Notes: generated by a model from the sequence alone, not told the origin. Numbered from the stretch's first letter, positions 47,301 through 56,761 are shown. The stretch: 64,000 nucleotides of DNA from an uncultured Paraprevotella sp. (GCA_900546665.1 URDY01000001.1:124001-188000), one strand, 5' to 3'. Translations and numbers: made by a program.

Positions 47301-47654
47301 CAGAAGTTTGCCAAAGGTCATCTCATCTGTATCCTTACATAACAGTTTCCTGGCCAGATGCGTAATACTCCAGAAAAGGAACATGATACACATCGCACTG
47401 AAAAGCGCAGACATGGTATTCACCATTTTGGCCACCTGAGAAGGATCACTGACAAGCTGTGAAAACAAATTGGCTGTCAACATAAAGAAAGGAGCGCCGG
47501 GCGGATGTCCTACTTCCAGCTTATAGCCGGTCGTAATAAATTCCGGACAGTCCCAAAAGCTGGCTGTCGGTTCTATCGTGGAACAATACACGAAAGCAGC
47601 GACAGCAAATGTAACCCAACCGATAAGGTTGTCTACAAGTTTGAACTGTTTCAT
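44349..47654 (-). CDS. DUF2723 membrane protein, protein O-mannosyltransferase-like
   Basis: The 1101-residue protein begins with FVYCSTIEPTASFWDCPEFI and KLEVGHPPGAPFFML, the DUF2723 signature, in which the acidic residues after the first helix resemble the GT-C active-site loop. About twelve transmembrane helices fill residues 10-660. A soluble C-terminal region (about 700-1101) ends in TPR-like helices. GT-C enzymes move sugars from lipid carriers to acceptors outside the membrane; the acceptor here is unknown. It is abundant and conserved in Bacteroidota. The deacetylase follows 11 bases after its stop. Confidence 0.88.
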   Translation of the reverse strand: MKQFKLVDNLIGWVTFAVAAFVYCSTIEPTASFWDCPEFITTGYKLEVGHPPGAPFFMLTANLFSQLVSDPSQVAKMVNTMSALFSAMCIMFLFWSITHLARKLLCKDTDEMTFGKLLTIEGCGLAGALVYTFSDTFWFSAVEGEVYAYSSLFTAIVFWLILKWEDHADEPHSDRWLVLIAYLTGLSIGVHLLNLLCLPAIVLVFYYRKNPNANLKGSLWALVASFILVAAVLYGIVPGIVKVGGWFELFFTNTLKMPFNTGLIIYIFCLIAIVLWAIWETQAQRSRKRMNISYLLAIGMLGIPFYGHGWSSLIIGIIVLACVAFVINRTIEGKPLVSPRVMNTSLLCMLMIMIGYSTYAVIVIRSTANPPMDQNSPEDVFTLGQYLNREQYGTRPLFYGPAYTSRMELEATDEGYCVPKTKQGAPVYQRVEKHSADEKDAYEIVRHDMEYVYAQNMLFPRMYSDRHAQAYEEWMGGVDGKEVPCDQCGQTVMVKVPSQFENLRFFFSYQLNFMYWRYFMWNFAGRQNDIQGNGELEHGNWISGIPFLDNARLGDQDKLPSELKNNKGHNVFYCLPLLLGLLGLFWQAYKNQEGVKQFWVVFFLFFMTGIAIVIYLNQTPLQPRERDYAYAGSFYAFAIWVGLGVAAIVDGLKRLKLGETPAAVIASLIGILVPIQMAGQTWDDHDRSGRYTCRDFGQNYLSSLDEKGNPVIFTNGDNDTFPLWYNQETEGFRTDARVCNLSYLQTDWYIDQMKRPAYDSPSLPISWTRLQYVAGTREGIQVHPEALQQVMAYYKDDPEGLKQTIGENPYELKNIMKYWVLNDNPDLQIIPTDSIVVTIDKEAVKRSGMMIAADSIPDVMHISLKGKRAIYKSELMMLEMISQANWTRPLYIAMTVGSENYGHLGDNFVQEGLVYRITPFDTKQSGKTVDTERMYNNLMNKFKFGGLDNPDIYLDETVWRMCLTHRRLFSLLAMELIKEGKKDKALKVMEYAEKAIPAKTLPHSMQGGSIEMAKAWNILGKPAEAEKIAVAVGNTAKEYMNWYLSLNTSRLIQSSRDCMMNLYVLDEVSGILENCKSQKATEYRAALQTYMQQCMERGVHL

Positions 47655-47767
47655 TGTTTTGATCTTTAAAATATATAATTTATAAATTTACATTGAAAGC
47701 ACAAAATTAGTAACTTTTTTCGTTTTCAACCGCTCTTTTTCTAACTTTAAAACATTATACCACAGAT

Positions 47768-48529
47768 TTAACGATGTTTGTGGCATTTAAGAACGCGATG
47801 CGGCATATTACCATGACCGACCAGATCAATAGGACAATTCAATTTTTCTTCCAGCCAACCATCCGGCAATTCGGTATCCGGATGATAATCCAATGTTTCA
47901 TTGACACAGGCTATCGAACGGACATTCTGAAGCACCGCACCTATATCATGACTGACCAGCACCACGGCACACTCCTTGTTTATTTCCTCCAGGATATAAT
48001 AAAGCTGGCTTTCAAACTGTTTGTCCATATAAGTATTGGGTTCATCCAGAATAACCATTTCCGGTCTGGAAATAATGGCGCGTCCCAACAATACACGCTG
48101 TATCTGTCCGCCGCTCAAAGCACCAATAGGACGGTCGGCCATATTTTCTACACCCATTCTTTTCAACATGGAACGGACGGCTTCATGATCGGCTTTCGAA
48201 TAGCTTTTCCACCATTTCTTCTTCAGGCCGGACAATATCACGTCATAAACCGTTATCGGAAATTTCTTATCAATCTGATTATACTGAGGCAGATAACCTA
48301 TAGAAATACCCTGCACCGGCTTGCCTTCTGAATAAAAAGTCAATGTCCCTTCCGTCACCGGCAGCAGTCCCAGAATCGTCTTGACCAAAGTTGTTTTTCC
48401 ACCTCCGTTTGGCCCGATAATACCCAGAAAGTCTTTCTCCCTGACAGTCAGGCTGACATCGCGCAAAACTTGTTTTCGCCCATAAGATACGGCTACATTT
48501 TTCAGTTCCACTAATACCGGTTCATTCAT
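47768..48529 (-). CDS. znuC: Metal ABC transporter ATP-binding protein
   Basis: The 253-residue ABC ATPase has Walker A GPNGGGKTTLVK, Q-loop IGYLPQYNQID, signature LSGGQIQRVLLGRA, Walker B VILDEPNTYMD and switch His in VLVSHDIG. The ZnuC/MntB subfamily is indicated by its partner znuA, which it overlaps by 4 bases. No permease gene (znuB) is in the window. Confidence 0.9.
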   Translation of the reverse strand: MNEPVLVELKNVAVSYGRKQVLRDVSLTVREKDFLGIIGPNGGGKTTLVKTILGLLPVTEGTLTFYSEGKPVQGISIGYLPQYNQIDKKFPITVYDVILSGLKKKWWKSYSKADHEAVRSMLKRMGVENMADRPIGALSGGQIQRVLLGRAIISRPEMVILDEPNTYMDKQFESQLYYILEEINKECAVVLVSHDIGAVLQNVRSIACVNETLDYHPDTELPDGWLEEKLNCPIDLVGHGNMPHRVLKCHKHR

Positions 48530-49359
48530 TGCTTGCTTAATATTTTTGCGATTTGCCGAAGTTCCTTATCATAGTCATATGCCAACGGGTTGATCGAAAC
48601 AAGTTGCGTACGAGTCTCTCTGGCGATCAGCTCCGCATTCTTACGGTCAAATTCTTCCTGAATAAAGATAACACCAACGTTCTCTTTCCGGCATTGTTCT
48701 ATCAGTTCTGCCAGACGCTGGGGGGAAGGCTCCTTGCCTTCATTCTCTATGGCTATTTGCATCAGCCCATAATCTTCTGCAAAATAAGTCAGTGTAGGAT
48801 GATATATCAGAAACGCACGCTGCCGTACAGACTGTAATTCCCGTTGTACCTCCTGATCGGCTGCTTCTAACGAAGAAACGGTTTTCTTCAGATTGGCCTT
48901 AAAATACTCCTGATGTTCAGGATCCGCATCACACAATGCCTCACAAATAACCCCGGCCATCTTGATCAAACGGCGGTATGACGTCCATACATGAGGATCT
49001 GCATTGGCAGCCTGCCGGCCTGAAGTGTTGACAAACGACACGTCCGGTGCATTCTCCTTAAACTTATCCAACCATGTTTTCTCAAAGCCCAAATCTCCTA
49101 CCGCCAAATAGACCTTGCTTTCCTGCAAGTGCATCATCTGTCGTGGAGAAGGTTCATAAGTTTCCGGACTACCTCCCTTAGGTACCATGGTCTCTACCTG
49201 AAAGTAATCTCCGGCAATCTGCTCTGTCAAACATCTCAACGGTTCTATCGAAACCATCACTTTTGGTCGTTCTCTTTCCGCATTCCGACGGTTTCCACAC
49301 GCGGCCAGATTTATCAAAAGAAAACCGAACGCCGCTATCAATAAGGCAATTTTTCTCAT
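48526..49359 (-). CDS. znuA: Zinc/manganese ABC transporter substrate-binding lipoprotein
   Basis: The 277-residue protein from the ATG at 49359 has a lipobox (LLINLAACGN, Cys at about position 21), so it is a lipoprotein. The TroA-like pattern is visible: VMVSIEPLRCLTEQIAGDYF, PETYEPSPRQMMHLQESKVY, the metal-site DPHVWTSY and FLIYHPTLTYFAEDYGL. It lacks the His/Asp-rich loop common in ZnuA. It precedes znuC by a 4-base overlap. Confidence 0.9.
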   Translation of the reverse strand: MRKIALLIAAFGFLLINLAACGNRRNAERERPKVMVSIEPLRCLTEQIAGDYFQVETMVPKGGSPETYEPSPRQMMHLQESKVYLAVGDLGFEKTWLDKFKENAPDVSFVNTSGRQAANADPHVWTSYRRLIKMAGVICEALCDADPEHQEYFKANLKKTVSSLEAADQEVQRELQSVRQRAFLIYHPTLTYFAEDYGLMQIAIENEGKEPSPQRLAELIEQCRKENVGVIFIQEEFDRKNAELIARETRTQLVSINPLAYDYDKELRQIAKILSKQ

Positions 49360-49369
49360 GCTTTGAATA

Positions 49370-49819
49370 TTAAATAAATGAAATGGCATAAACCAGAATG
49401 GCATACCTTAACAGTTTGCCGATAAATATGGCCAGCAGGCTGATAAAAGGATTGGCCCTCATAAATCCCATTGTGACAGCGATCACACTACCCAGAATCG
49501 GCAGAAAGCAAAGCACACCCATCCAGGCGCCGCGTTTCTCCATCCAGGCCTGAGTCTTTTCCACCTTCTCTCTTTTCACATGCAGATATTTCTCAACCCA
49601 TTCCATCTTTCCCAGACTGCCAATCCAGTAATTAAACATACTGCCAGCCACATTGCCCAAAGTACCCCAGATAAGCAAGGACATCGGATTCAGGCCGGCC
49701 AGTTGCAAGCCAGCCATCACAGCCTCCGAACTGAACGGAAACACACTTCCTGCAATAAACGCAGCGATAAACATGCCCCAGTATCCATACTGTATCAAAA
49801 GCTCTATAACGGTATCCAT
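49370..49819 (-). CDS. YqaA-family (VTT/SNARE-associated type) membrane protein
   Basis: The 149-residue protein shows YGYWGMFIAAFIAGSVFPFS and LLIWGTLGNVAGSMFNYWIG, as in YqaA of the DedA superfamily, with four to five hydrophobic segments. Family members affect membrane lipid flipping and homeostasis; this one has no known substrate. Starting at 49819, it overlaps the preceding gene by 16 bases and ends 10 bases before znuA. Confidence 0.85.
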   Translation of the reverse strand: MDTVIELLIQYGYWGMFIAAFIAGSVFPFSSEAVMAGLQLAGLNPMSLLIWGTLGNVAGSMFNYWIGSLGKMEWVEKYLHVKREKVEKTQAWMEKRGAWMGVLCFLPILGSVIAVTMGFMRANPFISLLAIFIGKLLRYAILVYAISFI

Positions 49820-50748
49820 AAATTCAAAACTGCTATAATAAAAAACGACATCAACATGCAAAGAAACAAAATAAGACTGAAACGTCCTTTGGCAAAAACA
49901 AAATAATGGGCAAGAATCGGAGCCGTATTCATCAGAAACAAAACATACAGCATTCTGAAATGAACAGGCTGAAGCAATATGAAGATCAAAAGAAGCAGTT
50001 CCTGAGCTATGATCAGGTAATAAAACATACGTGTCTTGATCTTGTCATTAAAACAGGTTTTTAAATAATGCCCGCTACCTATCAGAACCAAAAAGACCAA
50101 CACCGCCAGTGAAATCATATCAGTCACACTGAGACTGGCATAAAGCATACGGTCAAAAGGCTGGAATACGATCAACCGGCTAAAATGCTCCAACAGCCAG
50201 CCTGTTTTTCCTGCTGCAAGACAGTAAGCTCCGGCAAACCAGTATGGCAAGACAGTCCCAACCAAAGCGGCACAAAAGCCCCGCAAAGAAAGCGACCGGA
50301 GAAAGACAACAGAATACCACAAATAGAACGGTACAAAATAAAGCAACTGAGGAAAAAACAGACTGCCCAGACCGATACACAGAAAAGCATGAAAGACTGC
50401 CCCTACATCAGATGGATTCTGATAGCTCTGGAAAAGCTGATAATAGGAAATCAGCATAAACGTACAGACAAACCAGGCATCCTGCAACTGATGAAGGTAA
50501 ACCGTAATACCGACAAGAAGTACAAAAAGCGACGGAGTCATAAGACTTCTTACTCGCATCAGAGCATGGGTATTGTTGGTTTCAATCCAAAGATAAGAAT
50601 TTATTCCGCAAAAAAGCCATCCCAACAGCCTGCTCCAGTCATAAACATTCTCTGCCACCCAGAGCAGGGTTGCAATTAAAGCGGCGACGGGCAGTATAAA
50701 ACCGCTCGTCGCCACTATAGTATGAATTTTATTTTTCTGATTCATCAT
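49804..50748 (-). CDS. Multi-pass membrane protein, function unknown
   Basis: The 314-residue protein has about nine hydrophobic helices (such as SLFVLLVGITVYLH and LIIAQELLLLIFILLQP) and no motif I recognise. Its start codon overlaps the purD stop by one base, and the gene is also coupled to the YqaA-like gene, so it belongs to the purD-znuC run. It resembles in size and topology a family of uncharacterised Bacteroidota membrane proteins, sometimes linked to polysaccharide or lipid synthesis, but I cannot support a role. Confidence 0.7.
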   Translation of the reverse strand: MMNQKNKIHTIVATSGFILPVAALIATLLWVAENVYDWSRLLGWLFCGINSYLWIETNNTHALMRVRSLMTPSLFVLLVGITVYLHQLQDAWFVCTFMLISYYQLFQSYQNPSDVGAVFHAFLCIGLGSLFFPQLLYFVPFYLWYSVVFLRSLSLRGFCAALVGTVLPYWFAGAYCLAAGKTGWLLEHFSRLIVFQPFDRMLYASLSVTDMISLAVLVFLVLIGSGHYLKTCFNDKIKTRMFYYLIIAQELLLLIFILLQPVHFRMLYVLFLMNTAPILAHYFVFAKGRFSLILFLCMLMSFFIIAVLNLWIPL

Positions 50749-52016
50749 TATAAATCCTGGCCTATGTCAGACCGGAAATATTTCTTGTCGAATTTGATTT
50801 TCTGAGCCTGCGTGAAAGACTGCCGGAGAGCTTCCTCCTTATTCTCACCATAAGAACTTACCGCAATCACACGCCCGCCGGCCGTTACCAGTTGTCCTTC
50901 TTTCATGGCTGTACCGGCATGGAACACTATACTGTCTTCCACTTCATCGGTACCCGTAATGGGGAATCCTTTTTCATAAGCCTCCGGATAACCGCCAGAA
51001 ACAAGCATCACGCATACGGCACTTCGCGGATCGGTCACCAGTTCTTTTTCGTCAAGATTACCTTGAGCCACACCTTCAAACAGGTCTACAATATCACTCT
51101 TGATACGCAACATTACAGATTCTGTTTCCGGATCACCCATTCTGACATTATATTCAATCACCATAGGTTCACCGTCTACATTGATCAGACCGAAGAAAAT
51201 GAATCCTTTATAATCGATTCCCTCTTCTGCCAGTCCGTCTACGGTCGGTCTGATGATCCGGTCTTCCACCTTCTGCATCCATTCCTTGGTTGCAAACGGT
51301 ACCGGTGACACACTACCCATACCACCTGTATTCAGGCCCGTATCATGCTCACCGATACGCTTATAATCCTTGGCCTCAGGCAGAATCTTGTAATTCTTAC
51401 CGTCAGTCAATACAAATACAGAACATTCGATGCCGCTAAGAAACTCCTCGATAACGACAGAAGCTGATGCCTTTCCGAACATGCCTCCGAGCATTTCCTG
51501 AAGTTCCTTTCTGGCTTCCTCAAGTGTAGGAACGATCAGCACACCCTTTCCTGCACACAAGCCGTCTGCTTTCAACACATAAGGCGGACGAAGCGTTTCC
51601 AGAAACTGAAGTCCCTCCTCCAGAGTTTCTCCCGTAAAAGTGCGGTAGGCTGCCGTCGGGATCTGGTGACGTTTCATAAAGCCCTTGGCAAAGTCCTTGC
51701 TTCCTTCCAGTACGGCTCCCTTTGCAGAAGGACCAATCACCGGAATATTTGCCAACCGGCTGTCTGACTTGAAATAATCATAAACCCCCTTCACCAACGG
51801 ATCTTCAGGGCCTACAACCACCATATCTACAGCATGCTCCAGCACGAACCGGCCTATACCGTCGAAATCGTCAGCCTTGATAGCTACATTCTCGCCCACT
51901 TCTGCCGTACCAGCGTTTCCCGGCGCTATATAAAGTTTTTCCACTTTCGGACTTTGCGCAATCTTCCATGCCAAAGCATGTTCACGCCCTCCGCTTCCCA
52001 ACAGTAAAAGTTTCAT
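50748..52016 (-). CDS. purD: Phosphoribosylamine-glycine ligase
   Basis: PurD joins glycine to phosphoribosylamine, using ATP, in purine synthesis. The 422-residue ATP-grasp enzyme begins [20 protein letters not shown] and has [17 protein letters not shown] and [13 protein letters not shown], all typical. It is the first gene of a compact minus-strand group (purD, membrane protein, YqaA-like, znuA, znuC). The DPP-IV-like gene ends 30 bases upstream of its start. Confidence 0.96.
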   Translation of the reverse strand: MKLLLLGSGGREHALAWKIAQSPKVEKLYIAPGNAGTAEVGENVAIKADDFDGIGRFVLEHAVDMVVVGPEDPLVKGVYDYFKSDSRLANIPVIGPSAKGAVLEGSKDFAKGFMKRHQIPTAAYRTFTGETLEEGLQFLETLRPPYVLKADGLCAGKGVLIVPTLEEARKELQEMLGGMFGKASASVVIEEFLSGIECSVFVLTDGKNYKILPEAKDYKRIGEHDTGLNTGGMGSVSPVPFATKEWMQKVEDRIIRPTVDGLAEEGIDYKGFIFFGLINVDGEPMVIEYNVRMGDPETESVMLRIKSDIVDLFEGVAQGNLDEKELVTDPRSAVCVMLVSGGYPEAYEKGFPITGTDEVEDSIVFHAGTAMKEGQLVTAGGRVIAVSSYGENKEEALRQSFTQAQKIKFDKKYFRSDIGQDL

Positions 52017-52046
52017 AATCCTGTCTATTTTTGAATTCCTGAATGT

Positions 52047-54254
52047 TTATTTTAAATAATCCTCAAAATACTGGGTAATCCTTTCGTGCAGATGCACCTG
52101 GTCCATACCGAACATATTATGTTCATCACCCGGATAAGTGAAGAAATCCACCTGTTTGCCGGCATCTATGCAAGCCCGCATAAACGAAAGGGTATGCTGG
52201 GGTACACAAACCGGATCATTATAACCTATGATAATCTGAAGTTTGCCTTTCAGCTCAGGAGCCTTCAGGCGCAGGTTGCTGCCCTTGTAACCTTCCGGAT
52301 TATCCTGTGGACGGTCCATATAGCGTTCGCCATACATCACTTCGTAATACTGCCAGTCAATAACCGGTCCGCCGGCTACACCAACCTTGAACACGTCGGG
52401 ATAAGTCAGCATCAGATTGATGGTCATGAAACCACCGAAAGACCATCCGTGCACACCAATACGGTCTGCATCCACATAAGGCAATGATTTCAGGTATTTT
52501 ACGCCCTCCATCTGGTCTTTCATTTCTTCCACGCCCAAATGACGGAAGGTCACATTCTCAAAATCTATACCCCTGAATTCAGAGCCTCTGTTGTCGAGTA
52601 CGAAAATGAGATAACCTTTCTGAGCCATATAGATTTCCCATCCGCGAGTCAGATAGTTACGGCTCGCATCTACATTGTGTGCATGCGGTCCTCCATATAC
52701 GTAAACCACAGTAGGATATTTCTTGGCCGGATCAAAATTCACAGGCTTCACCATACGATAATACAGATCGGTTTTTCCGTCTGCAGCCTTGATACTGCCG
52801 CCAGTGATTTCCGGTACGTTATAATCTTTCCATGGATCTTCCGCGGTCAGCAGATTAACAGACTTGCCATTGCCGGTCTCTGTCAGGTTGATGCTTCTGG
52901 ATACCTTGGGTGAACTGTATGAATCGACGATATAAGTACCACTGGCACTCAGCTTGCCGTAATGCACGCCTTCGCCGCAATCCAGCAGTTTCCGTGAACC
53001 GTCGGCTATCTTCACGCTGTAAATATCAGACTGGATAGGATGTTTTTCGTTGCTGCAAATCAGAATGCTCTTATTCTTCTCATTGAATCCCAGAACCTTC
53101 TTGACCACCCATTCACCGGAAGTCAACTGGATCACTTTGACATTCTCCAGCCACTGGCCGTCATGTCCGGCCTTGTTTTTCCACTCTCCCTTTGTCTTCT
53201 TTGACAAATCAAACAGATACAAGTGATTATATCCGTCACGCTGGCTCTGATAGATGAACTGACTACTGTTCCAGGGCAGGAAAAGCAAACCGTTCATAGG
53301 TTCTACATATTTAGGATGACGTTCCGTATACAGACAAGCCTCTTTCTTTCCGGTCTGTGCATCATAACACATCAGGCTGGCTTCATTCTGTTCGCGGTTC
53401 ACTTCTATCATATAGATCTTTCTGCTGTCAGGACTCCAGGTCACATTAGTAAAATAACGGTCCGTCGGATCACCGGCCTGCAACCAGACTGTCTTTTGGG
53501 TAGAAGGATTGAACACACCCACTGTTACCTTGTGCATTTTCTCACCGGCCATCGGATATTTACAAGAATAGGTCGTAGCTATCCGGGTAGTGATATCAAC
53601 CTGCGGATAATCCGGCACCATGCTCTGATCCATACGGTAAAAAGCTAAAAGCTGTCCGTCTGGACTCCAGAATGTACCTTTATAAATACCGAACTCATCA
53701 CGGTGTACGCTCTGACCGTAAACCAGATCATTGCTTCCGTCGGTAGAAACAGCCATACGGTGGCCTTCAGCATCCTGCACATAAAGATTGTGCTGATAGT
53801 TATAGGCCAAAGCGCGCGATGATGCACACCAGTCGCCATGTGTCAGACCTTCCTGACGATCCTGCGTCCAGACGGTCTTTCCCTTGCGGAAATCTGCCAG
53901 ATACCATTTGGACGGTGTCTTCACCAACACATACGGTTGCTCGGCATAAGGGAATTCCAGATTATAGCAACTTCTGACTACCGGTTTCTCCTCACCTCCC
54001 AGCCATCCGTTAAGCTGGTCCAGAGAAAAGAGTACGGTCTTTTTCCCATTCTTAGCCGAAATTACCCGACATTCGTCCAAAGAAGTCTCTATACACTGAT
54101 CCCCCCACCATGTAGTAAACATGTTCTCAGGCTGTAATCCATAAAATGTATTACCTCCCGGAAGCAGGTCATTCAATGTAAAGCTTTTCTTTTCCTGAGC
54201 CATGGCCATAATTGAAAAGAACGACAATATCAGACATAACTTAATCTTCGTCAT
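52047..54254 (-). CDS. Secreted S9 family (DPP-IV-like) prolyl peptidase
   Basis: From the ATG at 54254 the 735-residue protein has a signal peptide (KIKLCLILSFFSIMAMA), a DPP-IV-type beta-propeller (about 50-480, with PDGQLLAFYRMDQSMVPDYP) and an alpha/beta hydrolase. The catalytic triad is Ser605 in GWSFGG, Asp680 in GYNDP and His712 in GDEHNM. It should remove X-Pro dipeptides or tripeptides in the periplasm or at the surface. The frame stays open 54 codons further upstream, but those codons overlap the rlmL-like gene on the same strand and lack a signal peptide. The chosen start overlaps that gene's end by 14 bases, and ATG 54260 is equally possible. Confidence 0.9.
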   Translation of the reverse strand: MTKIKLCLILSFFSIMAMAQEKKSFTLNDLLPGGNTFYGLQPENMFTTWWGDQCIETSLDECRVISAKNGKKTVLFSLDQLNGWLGGEEKPVVRSCYNLEFPYAEQPYVLVKTPSKWYLADFRKGKTVWTQDRQEGLTHGDWCASSRALAYNYQHNLYVQDAEGHRMAVSTDGSNDLVYGQSVHRDEFGIYKGTFWSPDGQLLAFYRMDQSMVPDYPQVDITTRIATTYSCKYPMAGEKMHKVTVGVFNPSTQKTVWLQAGDPTDRYFTNVTWSPDSRKIYMIEVNREQNEASLMCYDAQTGKKEACLYTERHPKYVEPMNGLLFLPWNSSQFIYQSQRDGYNHLYLFDLSKKTKGEWKNKAGHDGQWLENVKVIQLTSGEWVVKKVLGFNEKNKSILICSNEKHPIQSDIYSVKIADGSRKLLDCGEGVHYGKLSASGTYIVDSYSSPKVSRSINLTETGNGKSVNLLTAEDPWKDYNVPEITGGSIKAADGKTDLYYRMVKPVNFDPAKKYPTVVYVYGGPHAHNVDASRNYLTRGWEIYMAQKGYLIFVLDNRGSEFRGIDFENVTFRHLGVEEMKDQMEGVKYLKSLPYVDADRIGVHGWSFGGFMTINLMLTYPDVFKVGVAGGPVIDWQYYEVMYGERYMDRPQDNPEGYKGSNLRLKAPELKGKLQIIIGYNDPVCVPQHTLSFMRACIDAGKQVDFFTYPGDEHNMFGMDQVHLHERITQYFEDYLK

Positions 54255-55671
54255 CGTCATAACGGTCGTTTTTACGGTTTCTGCTATACGGTTTGCGTCC
54301 CTTGTCGAATGATTTGCCTTCGCGCTTGAACGTACGTTTTTCATGTGAACGGCCGTCTCTGCTGTCGCGTCCGTCAAAACGTGACGGACGTTTCTTGCCA
54401 TATCTGCTGTCATCATCCTCTTCTACTTCATCAATGGCCTTTTTGAATTCACGATGCATCTTGAAACGCTTTTTCTCTGCCATCTGACGACGGTCTTCGG
54501 CAGTCTTGATTTCACGTCCCTCAGCACGGGCTTCCTTATATTTACCACTGAATATCTGATATTTGCGGAACTCGCATTCCAAAGAGCCATTATAAAGAGG
54601 TATCTTCAGCGAAGGCTTCAGGCCGATCTGCTCGAAACATTCTTCACGATAACTCAATATCCAGGCTTCATTATCCTGGAACTGATGTTTCAGACGCTCA
54701 CCTATCATCTTATACAACCCCAACAGGTCAGGTGTTGAGATACGCTCGCCGTAAGGAGGATTAGTAATGATGATACTCTTTTCAGCCGGCTGCGTAAACT
54801 TATGGAAATCCTGAAGGTTGATTTCAATATCCTTTGTCAGACCGGCAGCCTTGACATTCTTGGTGGCTATTTCTATGGCGTTACGGTTATTGTCGTAAGC
54901 ATATATCTTATGTTCAAACTCCTTCTCGGCAGAATCGTCATTATAAATGGCATCAAAAAGCTCCTGATCAAAATCAGCCCATTTTTCGAATGCATACTGC
55001 TTGCGGAACACACCGGGGGCAATATTACGCGCGATCAGGGCAGCTTCGATAGGAATGGTGCCTGATCCACACATCGGATCAATCAGATCACATTCGCCAT
55101 GCCAACCGGTCATCAGAATCATACCGGCAGCCAGCACTTCATTAAGCGGTGCTTCCACTGCTTCCTGACGGTATCCTCTGCGGTGCAATGATTCACCGGA
55201 ACTGTCCAGTGAAAGCGTACAGTCATTTTCCGCAATATGGATATTCAACTGCAAGTCAGGATTTGTCACACGGATATTCGGACGCGAACCTGTCTTTTCT
55301 CTGAAAAAGTCGACAATGGCGTCTTTAACCTTGTAGGCTACAAACTTGCTGTGACGGAATTCCTTGGAGAAAACCACAGAATCCACAGCAAAGCTGGTTT
55401 CATTGTTCAAATACTTCAACCAGTCTATTGCTTTTACGGCCTCATATACTTCATCGGCCGACATAGCCTTGAAATGTTTGATGGGTTTAAGGATACGGAT
55501 TGCTGTACGCAACGCGAAGTTTGCACGATACATCAATGCCTTGTCACCCGTAAAGGAGACCATACGGCGTCCTATCTGTATATTGTTGGCGCCCAGGTCT
55601 GTCAGCTCTTTAGCCAATACGTTTTCCAGACCCTGAAACGTTTTGGCGATGAGTTCAAATTCAGTTTCCAT
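54241..55671 (-). CDS. rlmL: THUMP-domain RNA methyltransferase, RlmL N-terminal type
   Basis: The 476-residue protein has a THUMP RNA-binding domain (about 1-165) and a class I SAM methyltransferase with DPMCGSGTIPIEAALIA (SAM site) and the catalytic TNPPYGERI. It matches the N-terminal half of E. coli RlmL, which methylates 23S rRNA at G2445; the second half (RlmK) is absent, as usual outside Gammaproteobacteria. The last 80 residues form a charged Arg/Lys/Asp-rich tail that may bind RNA. The stop overlaps the peptidase start. Confidence 0.88.
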   Translation of the reverse strand: METEFELIAKTFQGLENVLAKELTDLGANNIQIGRRMVSFTGDKALMYRANFALRTAIRILKPIKHFKAMSADEVYEAVKAIDWLKYLNNETSFAVDSVVFSKEFRHSKFVAYKVKDAIVDFFREKTGSRPNIRVTNPDLQLNIHIAENDCTLSLDSSGESLHRRGYRQEAVEAPLNEVLAAGMILMTGWHGECDLIDPMCGSGTIPIEAALIARNIAPGVFRKQYAFEKWADFDQELFDAIYNDDSAEKEFEHKIYAYDNNRNAIEIATKNVKAAGLTKDIEINLQDFHKFTQPAEKSIIITNPPYGERISTPDLLGLYKMIGERLKHQFQDNEAWILSYREECFEQIGLKPSLKIPLYNGSLECEFRKYQIFSGKYKEARAEGREIKTAEDRRQMAEKKRFKMHREFKKAIDEVEEDDDSRYGKKRPSRFDGRDSRDGRSHEKRTFKREGKSFDKGRKPYSRNRKNDRYDDDED

Positions 55672-55721
55672 TTTAATTCGTTCTATGGATAGCTTTTATA
55701 AAAAATATTTAGTTATTGTTT

Positions 55722-56633
55722 TTATTTGTATTTCTTCTGCACGAGACGTGCGCCGGCCGGCACGTCTTCCGTCACCCAGATATTACCGCCTATCGTGGCT
55801 CCCTTGCCGATGGTGATACGCCCCAGTATGGTGGAATTGGCATATACGATCACATCGTCTTCCAGTATGGGATGGCGCGGAATACCTTTGATAGGATTAC
55901 CGTTTTCATCCAGCGGAAAACTTTTCGCACCCAAAGTGACCCCCTGGTACAGTTTCACATTATTGCCGATGATACAGGTTGCTCCAATCACCACGCCTGT
56001 ACCATGGTCAATCGTGAAATGATGACCGATACGGGCACCGGGATGAATGTCGATACCGGTTTCGGAATGGGCCATTTCCGTAATGATACGGGGAATGAGA
56101 GGCACACCGAGTACCAGCAATTCATGTGCAATACGGTAATTGCTCAAAGCCTTGATAATAGGATAACAGCTGATGATCTCGCCATAACTTTCCGCAGCAG
56201 GATCACCGTTGTAAGCCGCCTCCACGTCCGTACCCAATATCTCACGGAGATAAGGCAAACGCGAAATGAACTGTCCGGCCAAAGCAATGGATTTTTCTCT
56301 ATAAAGATCACAACTTGGAAATTCTGAAGCATTTTCTTCATCCAATTCCCTTGAAAAACACAAACCGGCCTGTATCTGCTCTGTCAACAAGTTATACAAA
56401 CGTTCCACATTGACGCCGATATGATAGGCTATCGTGTGATGGTTGACGCTGGATTTTCCATAAAAACCGGGAAAAAGAATGGCACGGCATAATTCGATGA
56501 TCTCATGCAAGACTTTTCCTGAAGGAATGGGGTCTCCATCCTGATGTTCATGAAACAAACCTTTTAACGAACTGCTTTCTGACAGATCTGTCACCGTTTG
56601 TGCTAAAAGATGAGTGAAATTCAAAGGACTCAT
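55722..56633 (-). CDS. epsC: Serine O-acetyltransferase
   Basis: The enzyme acetylates serine on the way to cysteine. The 303-residue protein has an N-terminal helical part and a left-handed beta-helix with the hexapeptide repeats IDIHPGARIGHHFTIDHGTG and VVIGATCIIGNNVKLYQGVT, the conserved serine acetyltransferase core. It matches EpsC/CysE types found in Bacteroidota. A -7 box TATCTTTG (complement of 56665-56672) lies 32 bases upstream. Confidence 0.92.
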   Translation of the reverse strand: MSPLNFTHLLAQTVTDLSESSSLKGLFHEHQDGDPIPSGKVLHEIIELCRAILFPGFYGKSSVNHHTIAYHIGVNVERLYNLLTEQIQAGLCFSRELDEENASEFPSCDLYREKSIALAGQFISRLPYLREILGTDVEAAYNGDPAAESYGEIISCYPIIKALSNYRIAHELLVLGVPLIPRIITEMAHSETGIDIHPGARIGHHFTIDHGTGVVIGATCIIGNNVKLYQGVTLGAKSFPLDENGNPIKGIPRHPILEDDVIVYANSTILGRITIGKGATIGGNIWVTEDVPAGARLVQKKYK

Positions 56634-56687
56634 TTATCGTTGTAAATATGTAACATACTTCTTGCAAAGATAAGAAAAGATAAATTA

Positions 56688-56720
56688 AAATGGCATTTCC
56701 TTTTAAAAAAAATGCCATTT
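56688..56720. terminator. Hairpin after the U32 peptidase gene
   Basis: AAATGGCATTT pairs with AAATGCCATTT around 11 bases. On the minus strand it lies 41 bases after the U32 stop and before the epsC promoter, so it is likely its terminator. Confidence 0.7.
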
Positions 56721-56761
56721 CAATTAAAATATTTAAAAAGGAATATCCTGCTCCTATTGAT

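Noticed and set aside
54254..54416. Longer N-terminus of the S9 peptidase
   Set aside because: The extension overlaps the methyltransferase gene, is low in complexity and would place the signal peptide inside the protein.
55716..56327. Plus-strand open frame of 203 codons antisense to epsC
   Set aside because: Covers the hexapeptide repeats of serine acetyltransferase in antisense; no support.
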